Positions 17,769 through 27,363 of a stretch of 64,000 nucleotides of DNA are shown one piece after another. The first letter of the stretch is position 1. Every line of letters begins with the position of its first letter. Source of the DNA: Halalkalibacter oceani (GTDB taxonomy: Bacteria; Bacillota; Bacilli; Bacillales; Bacillaceae_D); assembly GCF_023715705.1 (NCBI RefSeq), contig NZ_JAMBOS010000008.1:93859-157858 (forward strand), given 5' to 3'. The notes below the pieces were generated by a model. That model saw nothing but the letters and a program-made list of their open reading frames with translations, searched no databases and was not told the origin of the DNA. The position numbers were made by a program, and so were the translations under genes.

Positions 17769-17892
17769 GCTTGAGACAAAACCAGCATTGACCTATTGGC
17801 AATAGCTCTACAAGAGCGTGGCGGTTCCGCCCATTGTTTAAGGGGCTGGGAAAAAGGCATCAAAGCAGCCTTTTCCCTAGTCTCTTTTTTTG
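17769..17892 (+). repeat. Dispersed intergenic element, copy 1 (terminator at its right end)
   Basis: About 124 bases starting GCTTGAGACAAAAC and ending in a stem (GGGAAAAAGG with CCTTTTCCC) plus a T-run. Blocks of near identity recur at 60777-60946: the GCTTGAGACAAAAC start, the TTG-ACCTA-TGGCAAT-GCT block, the GTGGCGGTTCCGC-CATTG block and the GGCTGGG hairpin end. Both copies follow the stop of a plus-strand gene (mqnD, pbuG), so the element probably doubles as terminator. Confidence 0.7.
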
Positions 17893-17953
17893 CCCAATTT
17901 CTTCCTCCCTTTATCTCTATCAATCATGTATAATACGATAAGGGGGTATGGTT

Positions 17954-19012
17954 ATGGAGCATGAATATGAAGTTATCATCATTGGAGCGGGACAGGCCGG
18001 AATTGCGATGAGTCACCATTTGAAGATGAAAGGAATTGATCATCTGATGATTGATTCCAGTGCTCAAATTGGTCAATCCTGGCTTTCGCGTTATAAATCA
18101 CTCGTCTTATTTACGCCTAAACGATTCAGCTCTCTTCCGGGTATGGAAATGGAAGGTGATCCGGAAAGCTATCCGACCAGGGAAGAAATGGCGGTGTATT
18201 TACAAGCATACGTTTCCCACTTTCAGCTGCCTTATGAGCTGAACATCACGGTTAATCGACTTGAATTCGAAGACAACGTTTTCCGCATGACAACAAATAA
18301 AAAGATGCTGTACGCCAGGCAAGTTGTGGTTGCGACCGGCGCTTTTCAAAAGCCCTATATTCCACCGCTCATTACGAGCACTGAGGGGGAAATCGTCCAG
18401 CTTCATTCCTCTACGTATGTTTCACCGGCCAACCTGTCTGAAGGGACTACGCTCGTGGTTGGCGGCGGCAATTCCGGGGCACAAATCGCTGTCGAATTGG
18501 CGAATGATCAACGAGATGTTTTTCATGCCATTTCCGCTCCGATGCGCTTCCTTCCGCTCCGGCTTTTCGGGCAAAGCATCTTCCATTGGCTCGAAAAGAG
18601 CGGCCTATTATACGCCGGTCTCGATACAAAACGAGGAAGATGGTTTCAGAAGAAGAATGATCCGGTATTTGGAATGGAATTAAAAACATTAATCAAGGCC
18701 GGGCGAGTGACGCAAAAGACCCGGGTGAGAGAGGTCACCGGGCAGCTCGTGACCTTTGAGGACGGCACGCAACTGACGGCTAACAATATAATTTGGGCAA
18801 CGGGCTTTGTTCCTGATTATGACTGGATACAGATCGACGGAGTTATATCGGCCGCCGGGCAACCTAAGCATGAGCGCGGTGTGACAGACATAAAAGGCCT
18901 CTTTTTCCTCGGCCTGCCATGGCAGCACCAGCGAGGCTCGGCCTTAGTATGTGGTATCGGGAAGGATGCGGCATATGTTGCCCTTTATATTGAAAAGAAC
19001 CTACAGACCTAA
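17954..19012 (+). CDS. Flavin-dependent monooxygenase-like oxidoreductase (CzcO/FMO type)
   Basis: A 352-residue two-dinucleotide-binding-domain flavoprotein. The FAD site GAGQAG lies at residues 11-16, and a second Rossmann motif GGGNSG for NADPH at about 170-175. ATGAF (near 128) and ATGFVPDYDW (near 286) are the conserved strand ends. The IGQSWLSRYKSLVLFTPKRFSSLPG segment is typical of the CzcO/FMO-like group. Substrate is unknown. ATG 17954 is preferred over ATG 17948 because of spacing from AGGGGG. A TATAAT box lies at 17929-17934, giving a short leader. Confidence 0.85.
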   Translation: MEHEYEVIIIGAGQAGIAMSHHLKMKGIDHLMIDSSAQIGQSWLSRYKSLVLFTPKRFSSLPGMEMEGDPESYPTREEMAVYLQAYVSHFQLPYELNITVNRLEFEDNVFRMTTNKKMLYARQVVVATGAFQKPYIPPLITSTEGEIVQLHSSTYVSPANLSEGTTLVVGGGNSGAQIAVELANDQRDVFHAISAPMRFLPLRLFGQSIFHWLEKSGLLYAGLDTKRGRWFQKKNDPVFGMELKTLIKAGRVTQKTRVREVTGQLVTFEDGTQLTANNIIWATGFVPDYDWIQIDGVISAAGQPKHERGVTDIKGLFFLGLPWQHQRGSALVCGIGKDAAYVALYIEKNLQT

Positions 19013-19384
19013 AAAACAGCTCCCTGAAAGCTTAATAATTCAGGAAGACATTGACATTAGCCTTTCAAGTTAGATTCTAATATGAAGCCATTTGGAGAAA
19101 GGGTGAACTTCTACATACCGACAAATTTCCTCGTCGAGAAGTTCACCTGTAAATATGACCATCATATCGACACGTCGATTAAGATGTTGCGATGATAGGG
19201 AAAGAGGCTTCTTATATAGTAAGATAAAAATGATGAAGTTTGCTGAAGGGATGATAGCAAAACGATATTTTATCCTCGGCTTCGGCATGTAAAATAAAAA
19301 GAAAAGATTAGCATTTAGTTGAGGAAAAAGCAAATCCTGAAAAGTGAATATGTTAAAAATGCTATTATTAAAGGATCTATCAAC
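19013..19384. other. Intergenic region left of the CRISPR array
   Basis: No convincing gene. It contains a perfect 11-base inverted repeat, GGTGAACTTCT (19102-19112) with AGAAGTTCACC (19137-19147), separated by 24 bases, and a small CCTGAA/TTCAGG hairpin just after the monooxygenase gene. A minus-strand open frame (19070-19333) ends in a protein-like GELLDEEICRYVEVHPF stretch but starts with low-complexity sequence and has no ribosome site. It may be a gene remnant. This is the leader-distal, ageing end of the array. Confidence 0.4.
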
Positions 19385-22300
19385 CTTTATAACCCACTAC
19401 GTTCAGATAGAGATTTGAGCCTTACACTGAATCTTTCTTTACAACCCACTACGTTCAGATAAAGTCTAATTGTTTTTTATATCATCTATTATATCATCCT
19501 TTTATTGCACTGTATTTAGGTGAAAGAGAAATCCAATATATATAACCCACTACGTACAGATAAAAGTGAGTGTTTTTGGCGATATGCCGGGTCCCAGGCA
19601 GACTTTATAACCCGCTACGTTTAGATAAAAGTCCAGGAGAGCTTTAGGGTATTTCAGACATTTACTTACTTTATAACCCACTACGTTCAGATAAAAGTGT
19701 GGATGGCAGAAAACTACCCACCCTTTTTGATAAATTTATAACCCACTACGTTCAGATAAAAGGGCCGTCACTGCGCCTAATGTCCACAGTCCGGGACTCT
19801 TTATAACCCACTACGTTCAGATAAAAGGATTTTTTCGAATGTGCTATCGGTTCTGCATTTTCCTTTATAACCCACTACGTTCAGATAAAAGAGTGTACTG
19901 GTGAGCGCTTGGCAGTTTTATTGTGCGCTTTATAACCCACTACGTTCAGATAAAAGTCCGGCGGTTGTTGAAGCAAGTAATCTCAAAAAATTACTTTATA
20001 ACCCACTACGTTCAGATAAAAGGAAAATATCAGCACTTATGGAGGCGTTGGAGTCGACTTTATAACCCACTACGTTCAGATAAAAGATAAACGTCACCGC
20101 TTCAGCTCTTGTTAATGTACCTCTTTATAACCCACTACGTTCAGATAAAAGCAAACATGTTTAAAACTCCCTTTCTATATTTCTTTCTTTATAACCCACT
20201 ACGTTCAGATAAAAGCGACGACACGCCTTTTGATACGTTGTTTAATTTTACCGCTTTATAACCCACTACGTTCAGATAAAAGACAGGCTGCGGGCTGTAC
20301 GGTCTACACTATCGCCCCTTTATAACCCACTACGTTCAGATAAAAGATCATGTAACCACCTCTTTATCGATGACGAGATACTTCCTTTATAACCCACTAC
20401 GTTCAGATAAAAGAGAGAGTGCTGTCTTCTTATCTCCTATCTTATTTAACTTTATAACCCACTACGTTCAGATAAAAGATTCCTGCTGCATCTTCAAAAT
20501 AGTGACCTAACTCACTTTATAACCCACTACGTTCAGATAAAAGGAATGTCGCAAGGATTTTGAACCAGGAGAAATCGTACTTTATAACCCACTACGTTCA
20601 GATAAAAGAATGGCGCCGCGCATGGAATAAAAAAGCTGCCCTTCCTTTATAACCCACTACGTTCAGATAAAAGCTCCGTCCGTTGGATCGCTAAAATACT
20701 GTAGATTCATCTTTATAACCCACTACGTTCAGATAAAAGGATGTTATCAACCGCCTGAACGAGCGTATGATGGATCTTTATAACCCACTACGTTCAGATA
20801 AAAGGAGCAGGTAAGACCGATCCTCAACCCGATGCTCAGGCTTTATAACCCACTACGTTCAGATAAAAGGTTATTAGCTTTATTGCCGTCTATATGGTTA
20901 ACTTGCTTTATAACCCACTACGTTCAGATAAAAGGATATTTAGGTGATAAAATGAATCTTATATTTTTTGACTTTATAACCCACTACGTTCAGATAAAAG
21001 AGTGACGATTATACCAACTGTAGCAACAATATTTCTACTTTATAACCCACTACGTTCAGATAAAAGGGTGATGGAAAAACAACTGTGGCTGGTAAGCTTT
21101 CACTTTATAACCCACTACGTTCAGATAAAAGAATAACGCCAGCCGCTATAACAAGCCCATAACCTTGTCTTTATAACCCACTACGTTCAGATAAAAGGGA
21201 AAACAAACAACACTAATGCAGCAATCAACGCCAACTTTATAACCCACTACGTTCAGATAAAAGTAGGGATGTTGTCGCATAATGAGCGACAAAACATTTC
21301 TTTATAACCCACTACGTTCAGATAAAAGAACGTACCCCGTCCATAGCAATGCCAGGACAAGCAGCTTTATAACCCACTACGTTCAGATAAAAGGAAATAC
21401 AGGTTTTAACCTTCTAAAGGAGGATTTTACTTTATAACCCACTACGTTCAGATAAAAGCGTCACCTCTTGTCATTTGAATAACTTACGAATTCCTTCTTT
21501 ATAACCCACTACGTTCAGATAAAAGTCTCTGATGCTGTGCCTTCTGAGTTTTCTAATTGAGCTTTATAACCCACTACGTTCAGATAAAAGTTGACAATCA
21601 CCCATCCATTAATATGTGGCATTTGTACTTTATAACCCACTACGTTCAGATAAAAGGTTAAGCATTTCTAAAACTCCAGCGGCTTTATCAGTCTTTATAA
21701 CCCACTACGTTCAGATAAAAGAAACATTCCTAAAATGTTGGGCGGGGCTACTTCTTCTTTATAACCCACTACGTTCAGATAAAAGAATGTAGGTAAAAAA
21801 GCAAGTTTAGCAGTGACTACCCCTTTATAACCCACTACGTTCAGATAAAAGGTTACTCTGCAAGTAATATAGGAGGTTAGTTTATGCTCTTTATAACCCA
21901 CTACGTTCAGATAAAAGGTAGGTGCCACGGATTATTCTAAAGAACGAGTGACCTTTATAACCCACTACGTTCAGATAAAAGCGTTTTAATGGCTTATAAA
22001 CTAAAATTAAAGTATACTTTATAACCCACTACGTTCAGATAAAAGTTGTCCATATCCTCCTATATAATAATAATAGTTATTACTTTATAACCCACTACGT
22101 TCAGATAAAAGAAAGAGTTTCCAAGTTATCAAGCTTATGTGCAAGTTCCTTTATAACCCACTACGTTCAGATAAAAGGGAAAGTTAGTTCGAGGATGGAC
22201 AAGAGGTCACATTCCTTTATAACCCACTACGTTCAGATAAAAGGTTACAACCTTCGCTTGATTGGCTGCGTCATCGTCCCTTTATAACCCACTACGTTCA

Positions 22301-25300
22301 GATAAAAGGTGGGATACGGAGGGTGTGTATCGCTATGTTTACGACTTTATAACCCACTACGTTCAGATAAAAGTCCTGGGTGTTACATACATGATTCTCT
22401 ATATAATCACTTTATAACCCACTACGTTCAGATAAAAGGTTTCGTTCATGATTCAGATGAATATATCTTACCTGACTTTATAACCCACTACGTTCAGATA
22501 AAAGTATAACGCACCTTACAACCTTTCACTGTTTGACCCTCCTTTATAACCCACTACGTTCAGATAAAAGAAGAGGAAGCCTCATAAATTAACCACTTAT
22601 AAAGAGCTTTATAACCCACTACGTTCAGATAAAAGCTTCATGATTCCGGTGTACGATCCGGAGTACAAAACCCTTTATAACCCACTACGTTCAGATAAAA
22701 GGTTGGTTTAGTATGGCAGAATTGAACGTTTTTCTAACTTTATAACCCACTACGTTCAGATAAAAGTACTGTCAACACGGTTGCGGGCGCTATTGATATT
22801 GCACTTTATAACCCACTACGTTCAGATAAAAGTGAGCTGCGGTCGGCTCCTCAAAACGAAAATCACCCTTTATAACCCACTACGTTCAGATAAAAGGATA
22901 TTTTAGATAGTTTAAATAAAAATAATTTAATTGCTTTATAACCCACTACGTTCAGATAAAAGCAATTGCAATTAAAGCATTTCAAGATCCGCTTTTTACT
23001 TTATAACCCACTACGTTCAGATAAAAGTGCTAATTCCTCAATTTGCACATATGCTTTTTCCTCTTTATAACCCACTACGTTCAGATAAAAGGACAAAGGC
23101 TAACATTGATATGAGCGGTGTGACACCCTTTATAACCCACTACGTTCAGATAAAAGGGCTACACCGAAAGCGTCCTTTAAGTCCTTCCATGCTCTTTATA
23201 ACCCACTACGTTCAGATAAAAGATTAGCATCAGTCATATCCGGCGTAGCGCTAATTTTACTTTATAACCCACTACGTTCAGATAAAAGGATTTCAGCCGA
23301 AGATTTAGCTGGCCTTCATGCGAGCTTTATAACCCACTACGTTCAGATAAAAGTTTCTTCCGATCTATTCATTGTCATCCTCCCTTTCCCTTTATAACCC
23401 ACTACGTTCAGATAAAAGGCAAGACGCAGCGCCTTTAATCGCGCGTGGTAAGTCTCTTTATAACCCACTACGTTCAGATAAAAGAAGCAAGTCGTCTCGA
23501 ACGAGGCGGCTTCTTTTTACTTTATAACCCACTACGTTCAGATAAAAGCAGCGACATTTTCCCGGGCGTGAATATAAAGCAAGGTGACTTTATAACCCAC
23601 TACGTTCAGATAAAAGCAATAACTTCACTTGGCCCTTCCCTGTAATTAAGGTTGCTTTATAACCCACTACGTTCAGATAAAAGCGATACCGGGAGTGATT
23701 ATTTGTGTTCCATCGTCGCCTTTATAACCCACTACGTTCAGATAAAAGAAGCTGGAGGGAAGCCTCGGGATCGAGTGTGTGCACTTTATAACCCACTACG
23801 TTCAGATAAAAGGATGAGGCGGTGCTTGATGTGCCAGAGAGCGTGACACCTTTATAACCCACTACGTTCAGATAAAAGGGAACGAAAAGGACGAGCTAAT
23901 GGAATTTTTGGCTGGCTTTATAACCCACTACGTTCAGATAAAAGGGTCACGCATATTACCCTCTGCGTCGTATAAAGCAACTTTATAACCCACTACGTTC
24001 AGATAAAAGGCTTTCCCGATATTGAAAAATACGGTGAATACGACACTTTATAACCCACTACGTTCAGATAAAAGAGCTTGTAGAGAAAGCGAAGAAAACA
24101 GGAAAGTTTCCTTTATAACCCACTACGTTCAGATAAAAGATTAACGGTTGCCCCGACGGGCTCAACCGGAACAACTTTATAACCCACTACGTTCAGATAA
24201 AAGCTGATGAAAGTGATGCTATGACTGATTATTTTTCTCCTTTATAACCCACTACGTTCAGATAAAAGTTATAGGGGGTTAACATGATCAAATCTATAGA
24301 AGTGCTTTATAACCCACTACGTTCAGATAAAAGCATCTGCTACACCTGACATGAATGTACACGTACAATCCTTTATAACCCACTACGTTCAGATAAAAGC
24401 GGTGATAGAGCCGGCTGGCGCATTCCCTGTGCTGCCTTTATAACCCACTACGTTCAGATAAAAGGAAACTTGCGAAAAGGTCGGATAACCGTCTGGGCAC
24501 TTTATAACCCACTACGTTCAGATAAAAGGCTAGGTGTATAAAGAAATAAGCTACTCCTAACGAGCTTTATAACCCACTACGTTCAGATAAAAGGCTGATA
24601 CAGCGATTGAGCAATCGCAGATTACCGACTTTATAACCCACTACGTTCAGATAAAAGATTTGAAAATAATCTTGATGAAATCACCGTTTCTGACTTTATA
24701 ACCCACTACGTTCAGATAAAAGGCGGTGTGATACGCACAACAACGAGCGGAAATGTCGCTTTATAACCCACTACGTTCAGATAAAAGGGTACGATTCAAA
24801 ATTGGAGCTAATGAACGAAGTCACTTTATAACCCACTACGTTCAGATAAAAGGAGAAGGCACACAAAGAGTGGTTAATCTTATACCAGCTTTATAACCCA
24901 CTACGTTCAGATAAAAGAAAATGGACATGGAAACGTTACAAAGGGCTAAAGTTCCTTTATAACCCACTACGTTCAGATAAAAGCTGATGAAAGTGATGCT
25001 ATGACTGATTATTTTTCTCCTTTATAACCCACTACGTTCAGATAAAAGATTAAGTGATGCAGATTTTGTTAATTACTATAACTCGCTTTATAACCCACTA
25101 CGTTCAGATAAAAGTGACGAATGCCGTAATATACTGTAGAGGTGATATTACTTTATAACCCACTACGTTCAGATAAAAGATGGTTCTATATACCTATGTT
25201 AACAAGGTTTACATTCTTTATAACCCACTACGTTCAGATAAAAGGATGAAAAATGAAAACCACAAATGCTATAGATGCCTTCTTTATAACCCACTACGTT

Positions 25301-25896
25301 CAGATAAAAGGGTGTCGATAGAAAGTGAGTGATAACATGAATATCACTTTATAACCCACTACGTTCAGATAAAAGAATATGTAGATTACGAAAAGGTACT
25401 CGGAGAACTATCTTTATAACCCACTACGTTCAGATAAAAGCATCCTCACGCAAGAAGGTTTTGCACTTGTAACTACTTTATAACCCACTACGTTCAGATA
25501 AAAGGAAACGAACAGGAGCTATCCGAATAGCAGACGTTGATTCTTTATAACCCACTACGTTCAGATAAAAGATTTGCACTAAATGTCGCCCTGGGGCATA
25601 TGAGCAACTTTATAACCCACTACGTTCAGATAAAAGCAAAAACTTCAAACACGCCGCTATCTGTATAAACACTTTATAACCCACTACGTTCAGATAAAAG
25701 AAGTAAAAGCATTCACTCACTACATGGAACTTGTCGCTTTATAACCCACTACGTTCAGATAAAAGTACCACAGAAAATGTAAATGCGGAAAAGAAATTTA
25801 TAACTTTATAACCCACTACGTTCAGATAAAAGCATGATGTCCCATTTGATATGACCGGTTCATCATCCTTTATAACCCACTACGTTCAGATAAAAG
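19385..25896 (-). CRISPR. Type I-B CRISPR array, 100 repeats and 99 spacers
   Basis: A 29-base repeat, on the plus strand CTTTATAACC...CAGATAAAAG, recurs every 64-67 bases. I located 100 copies, with repeat starts from 19385 to 25868. Most spacers are 35-38 bases. Repeats 5 and 7-100 appear identical. Copies 1-4 and 6 carry substitutions, and copies 2 and 3 are separated by an overlong interval of 72 bases. Decay at the left end and a promoter-bearing AT-rich leader at the right end imply leftward transcription, so the crRNA-sense repeat is CTTTTATCTG...GTTATAAAG. One spacer occurs twice (24204-24239 and 24984-25019). The array sits upstream of a complete type I-B cas operon. Confidence 0.97.
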
Positions 25897-25914
25897 ACTT
25901 GAAATCGAGCCTCT

Positions 25915-25941
25915 CAAAACCCGCTGTTTTCAAGGGTTTTG
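25915..25941 (-). repeat. Leader-proximal inverted repeat
   Basis: CAAAACCC (25915-25922) and GGGTTTTG (25934-25941) form a perfect 8-base inverted repeat in the leader, 18 bases from the first (newest) repeat. Such leader motifs can guide spacer integration by Cas1-Cas2 or form a hairpin in the pre-crRNA. The role here is inferred. Confidence 0.5.
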
Positions 25942-25954
25942 CAGCAGCATAGAA

Positions 25955-25983
25955 ATCATAAGGTTTATTTGTTTTGCTGTAAG
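25955..25983 (-). promoter_or_regulatory. Predicted pre-crRNA promoter in the CRISPR leader
   Basis: Reading leftward on the minus strand, CTTACA (25983-25978) is a -35-like box, followed by a 17-base spacer and a TATGAT -10 box (25960-25955). Transcription would start about 50-55 bases before the first repeat and run through the whole array. This agrees with the decayed repeats at the far left end. Confidence 0.6.
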
Positions 25984-25994
25984 TCTCTAGTTGC

Positions 25995-26017
25995 GTATTT
26001 ATAATTATTATAAATAC
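25995..26017. promoter_or_regulatory. Perfect 23-base AT-rich palindrome in the CRISPR leader
   Basis: GTATTTATAAT, one central base, then ATTATAAATAC: 11-base arms with no mismatch. It lies 11 bases upstream of the predicted leader promoter -35 box and about 180 bases before the promoter of the WYL regulator. It is a good candidate operator for that regulator or another DNA-binding factor controlling array transcription. Confidence 0.55.
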
Positions 26018-26195
26018 ACTTGTAAGCATGATAAATAAAGGGGTACGTTGAGTTAACGTGAAAAATGATTTACTGCAATTTTGGATGAATCTAATTTAAT
26101 TCAGATTAAAGCAATATTTAAGTAGGAGTCAAGGCTGATTGTTTAATAAAGTTGAAAAAGTTATCAAAATTTACCGATAATTACATGAAAATGTA

Positions 26196-26224
26196 TTTAC
26201 GACCAAAGTTGTGTATTGTATAAT
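26196..26224 (+). promoter_or_regulatory. Sigma-A promoter of the WYL regulator (and possibly the cas operon)
   Basis: TTTACG (26196-26201), a 17-base spacer, then TATAAT (26219-26224). It is the best vegetative promoter in the CRISPR region and lies 50 bases before the regulator ATG. Confidence 0.75.
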
Positions 26225-26274
26225 GAATCCAAATAAAATTTATACTGATTCTTTTGGAGGAAAGGGATGATGAA

Positions 26275-27267
26275 ATGGCGCCTCGCAAAATTCGTCAGAT
26301 TGAACGTTTATTGATGATTCTGAATCTACTGACCGAACGTGAAACGATAACAGCAAAAGAATTAGCTCATTATTGCGGTACGTCGACTAGAAGTATTTAT
26401 CGAGATATGCGGACGCTTGAATCAATCGGTGTTATGTTTATTTCCGAAGGCAAAGAGGGGTATAAACTCATTCAGAAACCTGCTCAGCCACATCGTTTGT
26501 TTTCAGAAGAAGAACTTTTGGCATTAACGGTTTATCCAGCACTTTTGGGAAGTACGCAGGCTCTTCAAGATCAGAAAGGAATGAACGCGTATAAAAAAGG
26601 AATTGAGAAGCTGAAGGCCCTTACGATCACTGGTACAAATGAAAAGTTAATAAAAGTAAGCAGTCACTTAGGAAAAAGAATTTTAATTCATGATCAAGCA
26701 GAGAGCAACTTTAGTAATCACATTATGCCTAGTCTTCTAAGAGCAGTTTTTGAAAATAAAGCACTGGAGGTTGATTATTATGCTATTTCTCGAGATGAAA
26801 GTTCAAGACGGGTGATTCATCCATATTACATTCTACCAAGATCAGGACATTTGTATGTGATAGCAAAATGCTTGTTGAGGAAAGATATCCGTATATTTAG
26901 AGTAGATCGTATCGCGACGGCTACTTTACTGGATAAAACATTTTCAATTCCCCGTAATTTTGATATAAATGATTACCTCTCAAATCGATGGTCAATCTTT
27001 GCTGATGACAAAAGACCGACAACCCTCACTGTAAAATTCAAGTCCTTAGCATCCCGGTATATAAAAGAGCAACAGTTTTATACAGAAACAGAACTCACCG
27101 AACACGACGATGGGACAATTTTGTTGAAAGCAACTGTGCAAAGTAAAAAAGAATTTATTCGTTGGATTCGATCATTTGGTCTTGATGCGGAGATATTGGA
27201 ACCCGAAGAGGTACGCCAACAGTTGGTAGACGAGTATTTCCGGCAGTTCGAAAAATATAAAAAATAA
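26275..27267 (+). CDS. HTH-WYL domain transcriptional regulator of the CRISPR locus
   Basis: A 330-residue DeoR-like helix-turn-helix plus WYL-domain protein. Residues 1-60 hold the HTH (LLNLLTERETITAKELAHYCGTSTRSIYRDMRTL), and about 145-240 the WYL fold with IHPYYILPRSGHLYVIAKC. A C-terminal WCX-like region follows. WYL domains are proposed ligand or nucleic-acid sensors and regulate several CRISPR types. ATG 26275 follows GGAGGAAAGG; the in-frame TTG 26254 lies before that site and is rejected. It sits between the array leader and cas6 and reads into the cas operon. Confidence 0.85.
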   Translation: MAPRKIRQIERLLMILNLLTERETITAKELAHYCGTSTRSIYRDMRTLESIGVMFISEGKEGYKLIQKPAQPHRLFSEEELLALTVYPALLGSTQALQDQKGMNAYKKGIEKLKALTITGTNEKLIKVSSHLGKRILIHDQAESNFSNHIMPSLLRAVFENKALEVDYYAISRDESSRRVIHPYYILPRSGHLYVIAKCLLRKDIRIFRVDRIATATLLDKTFSIPRNFDINDYLSNRWSIFADDKRPTTLTVKFKSLASRYIKEQQFYTETELTEHDDGTILLKATVQSKKEFIRWIRSFGLDAEILEPEEVRQQLVDEYFRQFEKYKK

Positions 27268-27305
27268 TTGCAGAAAATTTATAAACATCTGACATAAGGT
27301 GTCAC

Positions 27306-27329
27306 ATTACTCTTAAAATAATGAGTAAT
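27306..27329. promoter_or_regulatory. Inverted repeat upstream of cas6
   Basis: ATTACTC (27306-27312) and GAGTAAT (27323-27329) are perfect 7-base arms around a 10-base AT-rich centre, 35 bases before cas6. This could be an operator for the WYL regulator or part of a weak promoter. No strong -35/-10 pair is seen in 27268-27363. Confidence 0.4.
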
Positions 27330-27363
27330 TAAGAAATTTCTTCTGCATGATGGAGGTGAATCA

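Noticed and set aside
19070..19333. Minus-strand frame of 87 codons left of the array
   Set aside because: No ribosome site at its start and a low-complexity N-terminus. The C-terminal part looks somewhat protein-like but matches nothing I know, so it is only mentioned as a possible remnant.
21695..23846. Open frames of 64-77 codons inside the CRISPR array
   Set aside because: They are translations of the tandem repeat (ITHYVQIK, LYNPLRSDK, FYLNVVGYK recur every 65 bases) and have no independent ribosome sites.
26254..26274. TTG start for the WYL regulator
   Set aside because: The codon precedes the GGAGGAAAGG ribosome site; ATG 26275 is correctly spaced.
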